Origin: Dermanyssus gallinae
Lineage: Eukaryota; Arthropoda; Arachnida; Mesostigmata; Dermanyssidae
Length of the DNA: 64,000 nt
Assembly (NCBI GenBank): GCA_003439945.1
Contig: QVRM01007053.1
Location: forward strand, 857,501-921,500
Reading direction: 5' to 3'
This document shows positions 11,033 to 23,719 of this stretch, one piece after another; the first letter of the stretch is position 1, and each line of letters opens with the position of its first letter. The notes beneath the pieces were generated by a model that worked only from the letters and a program-made list of their open reading frames with translations, ran no database searches and was not told where the DNA came from. The position numbers were made by a program, and so were the translations under genes.

Positions 11033-13227
11033 GATGTGTCATTGTGACTGTTGTGTAGAATTAATTGATAAGCATCGCATGTTTGTGAAAAATACAAAGA
11101 ACATATGCCCTAATAATAGTTATATGGTAATACTAAGGGAACTTCCACATCGATATAGAACATATGCGGATGCCACAGTGGATCACAAGGGTTACACAAC
11201 GAATACATCCTATGATGTGTTTGTGCATGCGTTCGCACGTGTATACTGATACGTATCGCCCACATGTGTACTGCTGATTCAAAAAATACTAGTTAACTTG
11301 CAAGATATTTCGTGCATTTCAACAGCAAGCGCAAAAGGTCAGTGGGACAGCGGAGTATTCTTCCAAGTATGAGTTAATTATTGCTTTTATTTTTGAGGCC
11401 GAAACACACACGTTATAACTTAGCACAACTACGATGCGTAATTGTCTATCTTGCGGAGTGTGCGTATACTACAACTTTATTTTAGTGAACAATAATAAAA
11501 AAAATAAGGTTTTAGTGGGTTTGAAGATCCCACACTACTCAAAAAATACTTGCTTGTTGCAATTTTGTTCTTGGCTCCCTATAAAAAAATTACATCGATG
11601 AAGCACGAGTTGACAAGACGAAGTAGGAGAGTCAGCCAGTGGCTCTAACAGTAGACACAGACCCATTTTAAAGCAACATTTTATAATATTGGCAAATTTT
11701 AGGTAAGTCTTATGTTACTTGCCATAGCTATACTAGTGCAGCTATTTTGTAGTCGACCGCAAACGCCTTATACGATGTGTGTTTCAGCGTGCGACGACAA
11801 TTATAACGACAAGACTAAAGGTAACAATAACAACGACGCCTTGCAAACAACAACAAATGTTGAAAAAATGACTGTGAAAATCCAATGATAAGTCGATGTC
11901 TAATCAATATCTGAATTCAATATTTATTTTAAAAAATAATGTGCTGCACTGAACTGCAAATAGACAAGGCAATGGAGTCAATCAATTTTGGAAGTTTCAG
12001 GAATGCGTGCATCACTAGTAGTGACTAAAAAGAGAAGTGGGACTTACAAAACCCCACGCGGATTACTCCCCATCCCCCTAGGCTCGGAAACTCTAGGCAG
12101 TTATTCGACAAGAGCAACACAATCTGGCAGGTGTCATTTATTCTCAAGGTAACACGGATATTTCCTGTGTATCTACGTACAGTGTATCGTCTCATGGCAT
12201 ACGCCCTTGAATTGTGATGACCTCATTGTGTTCCGCATTGCGATCTAAATGCGTATGCTTAGTAGGTAGTTCTCGACGTACAGCAGAGTATGTACATACT
12301 CTGCAGCGTGGTACTGTTGTGGGGGGCCACCACCGGCGAGGATATCCTGCTACTGTGGGAAGAGTTCACTCGCACAAAAAAAGAAGCAGTGAACGGAGGT
12401 CAAATAAGAGGATGCTCACAGGACTAGCGTCTTCATTGCGAATACGCGCATCGTTGAGCCTTAACGACCAAAAACATAATGAGAACCTGGCCACAACGTC
12501 TATTTGCATAAGGCCAAATGTTTGTTTACTTCCCCTATTATTCCGTCTCTTTCCCGAGCTCCAGCTTTGCTTCCAGCGTGCATGAGTTATGCGCGCCCGT
12601 GTCGGAAACAGCGTCACGACTTTGGTAATAAGTCATTTCGGCTGTAATCCGGCTAGGCCGGCGGAGAGTCTAACAGTAGAAGTTTGGCGTGCGTGTTTGC
12701 CACTAATGGTTCAGGACATCCCGTAGCTGTTCGGTTGACATTTTAAAGCCATGAAGGATGATGTAGCCTTTTCAGCTTTTTCAGCACACGAGGCCTCCCT
12801 CAGAATGTTGTCAGTCGTACGCCAGTTTCTACAGCAGCAGCAGCCGCTGCCGTTGCTATCATCACCAACAAAGCGGCAGGAATGGTACTGGCAGTACCAT
12901 CAGTAGTGCCACCACAACCCGAGTACCATCCCGAGATGGATGCCTGTTAGATGTTAGTTCTATCCGACTTAGCATCTTAGCCGAAGTAGCGCCACATGTG
13001 CCTGTTGCATGTAGAGAGCAGTCCATAGGCTGTATTGTCTATGCACGCACACATACGTATATACAAAAGTGCGGTACATACATCTGTTTGCAGCAACCTT
13101 TCTTACTAGTTGCAGATTTGGTTTAACAATGTGTATATAAATATATATATATTCAAACAAATCGTCAAATATTGAAAAATCTCGTCGCAAAAAGGTACGT
13201 GCTGCACCTTGCGGTTATATATATAAA
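11033..13227. other. No gene recognised
   Basis: AT-rich DNA with a GC-richer part near 12300-12960 that contains CAG repeats at 12833-12850. Open frames at 12214-12617 overlap on opposite strands and carry no known motif. Confidence 0.4.
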
Positions 13228-13229
13228 TA

Positions 13230-13260
13230 CGAGGTGTGTTCAAAACGTATCGCGACTTTT
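13230..13260 (+). repeat. mariner left inverted repeat
   Basis: Starts CGAGGTGTGTTCAAAACG and is preceded by the TA target duplication. It differs from the right repeat only at positions 2-4. Confidence 0.93.
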
Positions 13261-13434
13261 GAATTTTCGCGGGTTACGTATATTCGAATTTCGATTTTTT
13301 GTGGCGTTATGTTGGTACTCATGTCTCTCACTTATGCCGACAAGCTCGGCCATTTTGAATGTTCACTTAATTGTTGACAGCTGCTTTGCTTGCACGTGTT
13401 TTGGATCGTCTTCGATTTTTACCTATTCAAAAAA

Positions 13435-14495
13435 ATGGATCAAAGAACCTGTATCAAATTTTGTGTGAAAAACGAAATTAAGTGCGCGGATGCATTCCGA
13501 ATGTTGACTGTGGCATACGGAGAAGCTACCTTGGACCGAAGCAACGTTTATCGGTGGTACAAAATGTTCTCAGAAGGCCGAGAAGATGTGAACGACGAAG
13601 AGCGTGCCGGACGCCCGAGCACTTCAACAACAGACGAAAAAATTAATGAAGTGGAGAAAATGGTATTGGCCAATCGTCGAATCACCGTTAGAGAAGTTGC
13701 TGAGGACCTAAACATATCGATTGGCTCGTGCCATTCGATTTTTATCAATGATTTGGGCATGAGACGGGTCGCCGCGAAACTCGTACCAAAATTGCTCAAT
13801 TGCGACCAAAAACAGCATCGCATGAACATTGCTAATGAGATGTTGGACTCTGTCCGCGACGACCCAAATTTGCTCCAGAGGGTCATAACTGGTGACGAAT
13901 CGTGGGTTTATGGTTATGACGTGGAAACCAAAGCTCAATCATCTCAATGGAAGCTGCCGCACGAACCAAGACCGAAAAAAGCGCGCCAAGTTCGGTCGAA
14001 TGTGAAAGTTTTGCTGACAGTTTTCTTCGATTGCAGGGGCGTGGTGCATCATGAGTTCTTGCCACAGGGTATAACGGTCAATAAGGAATATTACCTGCAA
14101 GTTATGCGCAATTTGCGCGAAGCAATCCGCCAGAAACGCCCGGATTTGTGGAAGAACAAAAATTGGCTTTTGCACCACGATAACGCCCCTGCTCACACAT
14201 CGTTGCTTGTGCGCGAGTTTTTGGCCAAAAACAACACACTAATGATGCCGCAGCCACCGTATTCCCCAGATCTGGCCCCCTGTGACTTTTTCTTGTTCCC
14301 TAAACTGAAGAGGCCCATGAAAGGACGACGTTACGCTACGCTTGACGAGATAAAGACGGCATCGAAGGAGGAGCTGAACAAGATAAAAAAAAAGGTTTTT
14401 TGAAGTGCTTCGAAGATTGGAAAAACCGTTGGCACAAGTGTATAATATCTCATGGGGATTACTTTGAAGGGGACAAAATAGATATTCATGAATAA
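13435..14495 (+). pseudogene. mariner transposase, frameshifted near its end
   Basis: A cut-and-paste transposase that binds the terminal repeats and cleaves at TA sites. The frame opens at ATG 13435 and runs 322 codons to a stop at 14401-14403. The N-terminal half holds two helix-turn-helix regions (about residues 1-110); LVPKLL at 117-122 is the linker-type motif. Catalytic residues are D154 (TGDESW), D249 (HHDNAPAH) and D284 (LAPCDFFLF), with exactly 34 residues between the last two. The YSPDL motif is intact. After an A(9)/GG/T(6) tract at about 14385-14402 the frame shifts. The expected tail, with W..C and HGDYFEGD, continues in another frame to a stop at 14493-14495. Either an assembly error or a real indel in the homopolymer would explain this. 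An upstream in-frame extension to 13390 was rejected because it lacks homology. Confidence 0.93.
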
Positions 14496-14518
14496 ATGAA
14501 TAATTTTTGAAAAAACAC

Positions 14519-14549
14519 AAAAGTCGCGATACGTTTTGAACACACTATG
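14519..14549 (-). repeat. mariner right inverted repeat
   Basis: Reverse complement of the left repeat with three mismatches next to the tip. It is followed by TA at 14550-14551. Confidence 0.93.
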
Positions 14550-14879
14550 TAGATACTCAACAAAATGCCAACGAAGTCAACAGTTAACGAAGTCAGCAGC
14601 CAAAAACTTGTCACAAAACATTATTGCTGAAATTGAGGCTATGCACCTCACGCACTTGTGTGAAAAGCTGTCATTTTCACCTATAATCACTCGCTCGGCA
14701 GTAGAAATATATATGCTTCGCCATAGTCAACTAGGTGAACATTCTGCGCCGCTTACCTGAATTTACTTAAATTTTGTTGTCAAATATTTTAATACACATT
14801 TATAAAAAGAAGATTTATGTAATCTTCCAACGTGATTTTGTTTTAAAATAGTTTACGCCCTCTGCAATGTATTATACCT

Positions 14880-15250
14880 ATGCCATCTTCTTTTTCGCTC
14901 TCCGAAAAAAAAAATGTATTCGTCTTTCGGAATCGAGTTGCGCATACAAATTATCCTCTATAGTCTTGAAACGTCCCTTCGATTTTTGTGTATCCGTGGA
15001 AACCAGAAAGGTCGCACTGAACCAGATCCAGCGAATAGGGTTGCAGGTAGGTTGCAGAAATATAGAAACCGAAGTTTTCATCAAATAATCCGAAAACTGT
15101 GACGATGCGTCAAGGGTTGTTTGCCCAGAGCTCAGGCATCTTGAGTCGGACGAATTTGAGCAATCTTCATAAAAATTGCAGTAGTAGTTCATTTTGGCCG
15201 TAGAACCGCATTCAAAGTACTAAATGTTTGCCGATTCACCCTCGTATATA
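14880..15250 (-). pseudogene. Old mariner transposase remnant
   Basis: Minus-strand reading gives KMPELWANN (as in RPDLW of mariner), then a short gap where the HHDNAPAH block should be, then QPYSLDLVQCDL (family PPYSPDLAPCDF), then a TIED-like segment in another frame. Several stops and frame changes show long decay. It lies about 330 bp downstream of the recent mariner in the opposite orientation, and its sequence is too divergent to be the same insertion. No terminal repeats were recognised. Confidence 0.65.
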
Positions 15251-15419
15251 TGATACTAAACTTTTAGCGAAGCAGCCAACGAAATCGTGTGATAAGTCGA
15301 CCTCTCGAAATAGCTGTGTTAGATATGGTTAACTATGCCTTTTCTTGGAGAGTGGCAAGACAAATACTTACCGACGATGCATTATGTAAGCTCAGTATAC
15401 CTGTTTGAAAATAAATGTG

Positions 15420-15453
<34 letters not shown>

Positions 15454-15804
15454 TTATTTATATTATGTCTGTCTTCCTTGGCACAGCGCTTTGCCGTCTG
15501 CGGGCTAGACTTATTTGGCGATTCTTTATCGAGCTGCAGAAATCGTTCTTACACATCTAGCTTCTGCGTGATTCGTGATGAATGCGTTCGCTAAGAGTGC
15601 ACAGTCGGTTTGAAACAGTTTTTTTGAGCGGAACTAAACGGGCTGTTCTGACAGAATGACACCGTCTTGACGATTTTTTTACGACTTTCTGGTTACTCTA
15701 GGGTCCAAAACTAGCGTAAGCAAAGGAGCAGGTTGCACGCAGCGATTCAAAGCCCTTGAGTTATTGTATTCAGAAACCATGTCGATGTGATGTTGCGCAA
15801 ACGA

Positions 15805-15805
<1 letters not shown>
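15251..15805. other. No gene recognised
   Basis: Spacer with (TA)n at 15422-15451. Nothing else was identified. Confidence 0.4.
15422..15451. repeat. (TA)n microsatellite
   Basis: TA tract of about 30 bp. Confidence 0.95.

Positions 15806-15860
<55 letters not shown>
15806..15860. repeat. (TA)n, tail of a minus-strand SINE
   Basis: TA tract of about 55 bp followed by impure TACATA/TATTTA up to 15888, which joins the SINE-like head at 15889-15965 on its 3' side. Confidence 0.9.
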
Positions 15861-15865
<5 letters not shown>

Positions 15866-15888
15866 CATATATATTTATATATACATAT

Positions 15889-15965
15889 ATACAAAGCGCC
15901 CAGAATTTTGAACCGTGAATTGCGGAGTTCGGTAAAGCAAATCTTTTATCAATTGAGCACGTTCT
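15889..15965 (-). mobile_element. SINE-like head with (TA)n tail
   Basis: Minus strand reads GCTCAATTGATAAAAGAT (tRNA A-box-like), about 30 nt, then CACGGTTCAAAATTCTG (B-box-like), and then runs through impure TA into the long TA array. The layout of two boxes plus tail fits a tRNA-derived SINE; acceptor-stem pairing for a functional tRNA is absent. Confidence 0.5.
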
Positions 15966-17980
15966 CGGAGATGTCTTGTTTCGGGGTAGAAGTGAAATTA
16001 GTACTGTGACGTAAGGGCACAAATGTGCGATTGCGAGAAAACCCGTCCTCCTATAGAGAAAATTCCGCATGTGAAAGACACATGATGCCGACTAGAAGAC
16101 GCGACATGGTCGTTTAGAACATAATTTGCAAAATTAAAGTTATATTATTAGCTTTTACGTTAAATACCTCAAAAGCATGACCATACAACAATTGCAGCGC
16201 GCAAAATTAACACATTCAGGCAAATGCCACTTTATGATTTAAGATCAAATTCATGGCTATCCAAGCCATAGCTGGAGGGTAATTAAGGTTTTCCAGAGGG
16301 TATGTTAGACTAGGTGCATGCATAAATGACCTACTTCATCAGACAAATCACTCGTCAAAGCTCTAGAAACTCACACACTATTCATTATCTCACAGTAGTT
16401 GCTCGAAGGTGCCTTCACGAACTACTATACACATTCGTTGCAAGTCCTAAATTATGCCAGACGTTACTTAAACGTCCTTGGTAGCGGGGGTGGTTATTCT
16501 GGTGACCAGCTCTTCATGGGATTCGACCGGAGCCGTAGACGAGCATCTCGCTGCATCTTTGCCACCGCATCTATCTACATCGTGCTCTAACCACATCATC
16601 TGTGTCACCATCGTTAGACTTTTCATACGTCATACTTTTCATACTTTTCACAGCAGTAATGAACATCCGAAGCAACCTATGCTCGATTCGATCGATCAGC
16701 AAAGAGGACCGGTGAAACATTCGACACAGTCGACCGACTCTACCAAATCTGCCGATTAATCAGTGTTCCAATACAAAACAATACAAAAACCGACATAAGT
16801 TCGGCCAATTCTGATGAGAGCGTCGTTTAGTATCTTTTTGGTGCCAGCACGCCGCGACGTGTCTAAAGCGAATAATAACAGACCGAAAGAGAATAGGTTA
16901 AGTATCATATTATTTTTTTGCGGCTGTGCAATATTTGCAAGGCGTATATCGGTGTGTTGTCTTCTTGGTTAAAATTGTTATTGTTACTGTATCGTGGTCG
17001 CCCGGTACACAGAGACCGAGAAAGTTGACATCTCTCACGTGTATGTTGAGGCACGGTGTAACGCATACGAGACGCCGCGGCAATACCAGATGCGTTTTTC
17101 CCAAATAGACGCTTATCATGTACTAACACGTGTGTAAACATACAAAGTGACGTACATGAAACTAGACGGTGTCAGGGACGTTAGTACGACACTGGAAGAT
17201 TGAGCACGGCAAGAACCACCGCATTCCACAGCAGCGGCACACGATTACCTAAAAGAGACCTTCGAGCATCGGTGAACTGGCCGAAGCGGGTCGACCGCTT
17301 GGCCACCGCGATTGCCTGGTAAAAAAAAAGTCGTTTTTTTTTTGATGTCACCTAAATGCTTTCTTCTACGAGACTCCGCTTGAGTCCCGGATAGCGCTGA
17401 TCGCCACGGCAACCACCGCCGCTACTGAGGCCGTTCGAGTAATGTCAGGCATATTCTAAGAAGTGCAACGAAATTACCGCAGGCGCTGGCAAACCTGTGC
17501 AGTGGTTTGCGGAGCCCTCTGTCGATTCGCAATCACCGACAAATAATGAATATTTGTGTTTAATTGTAGAGCAATGACGAGTGATTTATCTGATGAATTA
17601 TGTCATTTATGCTCGCACTCAGTCTCGACATGCCCTCCGGAAAACCTCCACAACAACAGATCGGTCATAGATTTGAAACCAAAAAGGATCGTCATGAAAT
17701 GCGCCTTTGCCTGAATTTGTTCAGTTTGAGCGCAAAGTTGGTCGTAGGGCGATGCTGTTGAGATATTCAATGTAAAAGCTAACAATAAAACGTAAATGTT
17801 TGCAAATCCTTGTTTCGACGATTTGGTCGTATCTCGTAGGCGGCAGCTTTTCTTATGAACACTACGGCGTGCATAGTCTCTCTATACCAAAATTGGTTGC
17901 TTCACAATCGCACCAGTTGTACTCCTATGTCGGGACAACACCAGTGCCCTAAGTTTGTAATTCCTCATTGAGCTTGACAA
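15966..17980. other. No gene recognised
   Basis: Mixed-composition DNA. Several 60-90-codon frames overlap on opposite strands and none carries a known motif. Confidence 0.4.
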
Positions 17981-17981
17981 C

Positions 17982-17995
17982 TATATATATATGTA

Positions 17996-18077
<82 letters not shown>
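17982..18077. repeat. (TA)n microsatellite
   Basis: About 96 bp with one short interruption, the longest array in this half of the window. Confidence 0.95.
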
Positions 18078-18078
<1 letters not shown>

Positions 18079-18390
18079 TAATGCATCAACAAAATATCTA
18101 TCTTCTCTGTATATGAGGTTGCAATGGGGTACCAATTGAATCTCGAATTGAGATCGAAACAACATTGAGGCAGTCCGCAATTTGAATATCGGAAATAAGA
18201 TGATATGCTGGCAACTCGTAGTCAGCAGTACACCTGTCTAAACCTGTGGTGTATCGTATGCAGGCATCTACGCATTGCACCAATGTGTCGACGGTGCCGG
18301 CAAGGCGGTCGCGGGATTATATGACAGTTGCGGAAGCCTGAATGCGACTATGAACCGAGTGCAAAGAGGATAGAGTGCGCGTATTTGTGC

Positions 18391-18424
18391 GAGAGAGAGA
18401 GAGAGAGAGAGGGAAAAAGAGAGA
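18391..18424. repeat. (GA)n run
   Basis: GA dinucleotides followed by an impure purine stretch. Confidence 0.85.
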
Positions 18425-18755
18425 AGAATAACAAATATATGGGTTAGCTAGCCTACGTTGAACCTATAAATTGGTTTTGCTGCATCACGGGTATAAGATT
18501 GTGAGCGCGCTCATACGCTTTGCGGGTGCATGCAATATGACTGCTCATGTCTCCTTTTACCAAAGAAGATCTACTAAAGAACGCCACAAACTTGACAACT
18601 GACATATGGCTTACCACATACTGAAGACACAACCAGTTTGGCGCTTCCTATCACACCTGCTAACCTATTAGAAAATTCTTCTCTAAGTGCATAGTTTGCA
18701 CACACACATGTTACAAAGTTTTGTTTATTGAAATATGTATATATTAATATATTTA

Positions 18756-18992
18756 TATATATAGATAGTAGAGAGATAGAGATAGAATATATTATATAGA
18801 TAAGGATATATTAGATAGATATAGATTATAGTAGATATAGATATATATACTAGATATATATATATATAACGAGATATATAGATGTAGATATAATAATAGA
18901 TAGAAGAGATACTAGAGAGTATCGATAAAAATATATATAAGATATATAAATATATATAATATATAGATATATAATTATATATATAGTATATA
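18756..18992. repeat. Degenerate GATA/TA tract
   Basis: About 235 bp made almost only of A, T and G. GATA, TAGA and TATA words are mixed irregularly, unlike the pure TA arrays elsewhere. It looks like an old microsatellite broken up by substitutions. Confidence 0.75.
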
Positions 18993-20277
18993 TGTGGTAT
19001 GATTAGTTTTAACCAGACAATTTTAACTTGATTTTTCTCATTGTATCATAAAGTTAGCTAATACTACGTAAGATCTTACGAACGCTATTATTCTATTCTA
19101 TCATATATATGAGAATACTGCCGTGTATATGCAATTATCTGAATTTATAGATTTTAGAGTGTACATTTTCCGCAACTGTACGGAGCCCTTATCGTGAGAA
19201 TTGTAAACGGACAGTATCTTAGCTAGAACTGCGGAGACGACTGAGTAATACTAGAATAAACCTATTCTCTGATAATGGCCAGGGGATCAACGCCCTTGTT
19301 GACCACCTGAACGCTTCGAAACCCTATCCAGACAAACATTATACATATTTTTTTACAAATAAGCTCAAATCACATTTACTTACGTTTCTGCAAAGCATTA
19401 GACAAACCGATGTGTTTGCCGCGAGTACACTGTTCAGAAAGAATGACGGAATAGCGGAAAGATGTAAACCGCATGCAACCTACCTAGAGACAGGCATTTG
19501 ATTTTAGTTCTTAAATTGCGGTCGATGGACTGAGTCGAACCTTCCCGACAACCAACTCGTTCATAACGCGTGCGGTATAATAGTTACGATTAGTCTTGAA
19601 AGAAGGAACAAAGTCTATTCTGTACGTTTATATAGGTGGTATTTGTAGAAGCACTCACGCAGAAGCCCTACAAAATCGAACCTTGCTCGTGTTTCTCTTG
19701 TTTTGTGTTGCAGTTGGTCCGCCCATATTATAACCGCTCATAACTATAGTTGTACATATACATTCTACAATACAGCTGAGGAATGTACAACTTTTGTTAG
19801 TATAGAAATTCGTATCTTGCCCGCTCGAGTTTACTGGATGTGGACTGTGTGCGTTCAGCTGCTACTTTGTTTGCCCACGTTCCATGCATTGCAGTAAAAT
19901 CATCTTCGCGGCAGGCGCACACAACAACGCGCTGTCGCAAGCGTATTCGTCAAGCTCGGTTAGTCTCCGCCAGCTAAACAAGCGGATGAATGCCTATGCT
20001 TGCATTTTTTGCGTATGCCAATACCGCTCGCAGCTTGCATTCTTCTCTTTGGGCCTACTCATCTGTGGCTTGGCAGGTTGGATTGACCTGACACTGGCGC
20101 GGCCATGTACGCTAGCGCACTCTCTCTGCGCACTATACGATCTGGGCCGAAAAGGGCGCATGCAGAAAGGAAGTGGACGGCGGCAAAAGAAGCTCTTTGG
20201 CGTGCGCGCGTTGCGAAGTGTCTCGAGGCCTATCCACGACGGCCACCCCATTCAATCGTGCCCACGGTTGCCTATTG
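18993..20277. other. No gene recognised
   Basis: AT-rich, becoming GC-richer after about 19880. A 137-codon frame ends in the SINE at 20278 and shows no motif. Confidence 0.35.
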
Positions 20278-20345
20278 AGCCGGACGGCGTGGCCTAGTGG
20301 TCATCTATGAGCTATCGGAAATCGGCAAGAGGTTCGAGCGGCTAT
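20278..20345 (+). mobile_element. tRNA-like SINE head
   Basis: GGCGTGGCCTAGTGGTCATC supplies an A-box-like block and AGAGGTTCGAGCGG a B-box-like block about 35 nt later. Stems flanking the B box do not pair, so this is not a working tRNA gene. An impure (TA)n run follows at 20475-20505. Confidence 0.55.
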
Positions 20346-23218
20346 AGAGTACATTTGAGTCAGCACACAAGAGCATGCGAACGAGATCGTGGGGCCGAAA
20401 GATACGGAGCCTGAAAAGAGGTAGAAGGCGAGATATATGTATGTCTATATATACAGAAGATGTGGGTTAAAAATAATATATATATGTATATATATATATA
20501 TATATGTCGTCGACAAAATACTATCTTTGTAATCAAATAGGCATTTACTTCTTATTAGGTAGCAATTATATGATTACGACTTCACGTACTGTTGCAATGC
20601 AGTGCAATACAATTTAGGATTTATGTTGCGTTTCATTGTGTGGGCGTAGTGACATGTTTGCTAGTAGTGATGGCTGGCGACGGGTTAAACATATATGAAT
20701 AGCACTGCCAACAGCGTTGTGCATAGCAAACGGCGTTTCAGACAGGCATAGACATACGTACACGTTACAATTATATGGGTTCACCCGGCATTCGTACAGC
20801 CTACGGTTTAGCGCAAGAAAACTGCGTACAGCACAGCTCCACTGGTATGTCGTAGGAGATCGATTCATTGCAGCCACACTTATAATGTAATAATACTAGT
20901 AATAATAGTAATAATAATACATTTGTCGTGGGTGACAGGGCCACTGACCAGCACCGTCACCACCACCACCCTCTACCACCACCACATCCGGTAGTGCTCG
21001 AATGGACACGTGTGAATGCGGGCGAATCTCGCAAATCATGCAATTAATTACTGGCTTCGACGTTAGGTGATTAATCCTCACTCATCGGTAATTTTCCCGG
21101 CTGGGTGGGTGGGTGGCTGGCTGGCTGGCTGGTCTAGCATAGCTACGGCAGGCCCACCACGGCCCGCCAAGAATAGAGCAGGCAGGGTCGCTGCTGGCTA
21201 CACTTCGTAGCGCGTGCGGCTCGCACAAATTGAACGTAGAGAGTCACGTAAATGGAAACAATTGCCTTCGCCGTTCGGTGTTTTCTCCTCTGCCTCGGTC
21301 GGACGTTTACCCCCCCCCCCCCGCCCTCCCCCATAACCCCCGTCACCTGCCTTTGTGAAAGCTGAGCGTCGCGTCGAAGCCATTCTCTGATGGGCCTGGT
21401 GGCCCGGCGGTCCTTCGACGGAGCGCTTCGTTCGTCGACCAGGAAGGACTTCGTTGTCGCCGGTCCACCCCTTTACCTGCCGAACAACTCGATCGAGCGA
21501 GCCAACGATGCGATGCTCATTATCGCTTATCATGATGATCACTTGCCATACAGCAGCCGCTGCCATATTTCAGTTTCCCTCTATGACCCTGGCCGGGGCT
21601 CCCGATCCCTGCCGGGCAAAATTGGGCACCGCAGAAGCTAACGCACTGCGGCGTACGGCGAGCAAAACGGCTAGATGACTTAATACGTTTGGCCAGCTGG
21701 CAGCCAGAACTGTCTGTAGAAGCGAACGATCATGATATCTGCTGGCGGAACACCACGTCTACGTCAATAAAGTGTGAGCAGCCCGCCGTTGGCAGGACCA
21801 TGGCAAGTTCGCCAGAGCTCGCTGCAGAACATTAGCGTTCCAGTCAACCTCATACCGATATACATGTTGTATGGTGGTATGAGGTTGGCATCGCTTGTTG
21901 CTGCGCTTGTTGGTAATCGATATTCGGCCTCTCTCTACGTTTTGTTTTGGTTGTCTTTTTGCCGACTCGGGCCTATGCAAAAACGAAGGCGAACGTTTGT
22001 CATAGTCTCACGTTTTTTCTCTAAGGCTTGTCTCTCATAGTCTCGAGTCAGTGAGCACGGTCGGTCGCCATTTATGTCATGTCGATGTTTGCCTGTCGAA
22101 AAAGTGGCCTGGTAGCAGCAGCCTGCAGGCAGAAGTTAGGGTCTGCTACCAACCCAGTAGGAGCAAGCCGCCCCAAAACGCCAATAAGTGTCTACAGAGA
22201 AACGGTGCAGCCTATCATGTTGGTGTTGGTGTTGCTGTCAGCACGGCTTCCGTAATCTTCTGCCTGATCTGCTGTCCTGCGCCTCTCTCCTCAGCGCACC
22301 TCCTACTTGTCGCTCGGCCTGAGAGAGCGTGCTTATCGACGGCTTTGCTCTTCGACCTCAGGTCGCATATTACACATGCCGTCTTGCCTCACAGAGTGAT
22401 AAAACAGCAGATATACAGCGCAAATTCCCCTGAGAATACAGACGAACCAACCGACGATATGTTGCCGATCATAGTAGGCTGCTGATCTATTTTTCTGATT
22501 CAGCTCTGATAGACGAAGAAGATGAACAGCGGAGCGGAAAATTACTTGAAATGGAAATAACGTTAATTGGCAAAGAGAAGCAATCTAGAAGTCATACGTT
22601 AGTAGTGAGCTTGCTAAGTCAGTTTTCACATACCATCCTTACCAGATACACACGACCGTCGCATGGATACATCTGCTCTTCTATGCCTGAGGATGTTCAT
22701 ACGTGTTGGCCACTAAAACACGGCTCGGTTAAGCGAGCGACCTCGCGCCCACACATGTGAGGACGATTTGCAAGTTAAGAGTTTATTTTAGTCTGAAGGT
22801 AGCGTATCTCGTAACAGGAGCACTGTAACGTTTACTTCAAGACATATATTAGCTAATGTACGATGATATAAAGGTATACAATAATTAAATGTATAAGCAC
22901 GAGTATAAACTGTGCATGCTCCCACTAACTGCTTCAGCGTGCTACAAATAAAAAGCGCTTGTTATGCAGATGCGTATGAGGCTGTAAAAATGGCGTAGCC
23001 ACGAACGCAAGAAAGACCTTTAATCAGGGAGTCGACTACCATATGGATAGTAGCATCAATAGTGGTGTATAGTGGTACCATATGGATAGTAGTGCTACAA
23101 ATATCTTGTTTTGCGGATGTTTTTGAGAAAATTCATCACCCGTGAGGACGTTCGTGAGAATATAGTGTGCCATGATGGCATGTTTATTGCTGAAACGGGT
23201 ATGATACCTAGATAATCC

Positions 23219-23220
<2 letters not shown>
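20346..23220. other. No gene recognised; GC-richer, simple repeats
   Basis: Holds an impure TA run at 20475-20505, CCACCA/CACCAC near 20955-20995, GGCT repeats at 21104-21131 and a C(12) run near 21310. A 16-bp direct repeat lies at 23038-23053 and 23077-23092. A 144-codon frame at 22051-22485 has no recognised domain. Confidence 0.35.

Positions 23221-23222
<2 letters not shown>

Positions 23223-23274
<52 letters not shown>
23223..23274. repeat. (TA)n microsatellite
   Basis: TA tract of about 52 bp. Confidence 0.95.
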
Positions 23275-23277
<3 letters not shown>

Positions 23278-23634
23278 CATTTAAAAGCTTTCAACCGCCT
23301 AGAAAGAAGCTCATGAAACAGCTGGTTTGTTCATATGGTAGAGCTTCTGGTCACCGTTTCGGCGTGAGCGAACTAATCCTTCATCCTCCCCGGGAAATGG
23401 GCTGTACCATCGCTGCTGCGTTTCTCGGAATGATTACTATGCGTTCTGTCGGTACAGGCATTACTGCCTACACTAGAAAGTTATGCTGACATTGGCAAAC
23501 GAGCGCATTCCGTAGATGTTCCGTTTTGTATATTATGATTGAATACGCCTTATACCAGAGCGGGTGTACGTAAACAAACTAGCCAACTGTCCAAGCAGGA
23601 TGAGACAGATTCAGGCAGTGGCCGACCCTTTATT

Positions 23635-23719
<85 letters not shown>

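Larger units (their letters stand above)
13230..14549 (+). mobile_element. Nearly complete mariner transposon (DD34D)
   Basis: A 1320-bp element with 31-bp terminal inverted repeats at 13230-13260 and 14519-14549 (28 of 31 identical). It is flanked on both sides by TA, at 13228-13229 and 14550-14551, the expected mariner target duplication. It encodes one transposase over most of its length. The close match of the ends and the nearly open frame show a recent insertion. Only a frameshift in the last tenth of the gene separates it from an intact copy. Confidence 0.95.

Noticed and set aside
15679..16070. Open frames of repeated Tyr-Ile (here and at most TA arrays)
   Set aside because: (TA)n lacks stops in two frames and encodes alternating Tyr-Ile; the flanks have no start context or homology.
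19884..20297. 137-codon frame with a possible membrane segment
   Set aside because: It ends inside a SINE and overlaps an 85-codon frame on the other strand; no homology recognised.
20278..20345. tRNA gene
   Set aside because: A and B boxes are present, but T-arm and acceptor stems do not pair; a SINE head explains it better. The same holds for the other tRNA-like units.
22051..22485. 144-codon frame
   Set aside because: No domain, no supporting splice or start context; consistent with chance in a GC-richer stretch.
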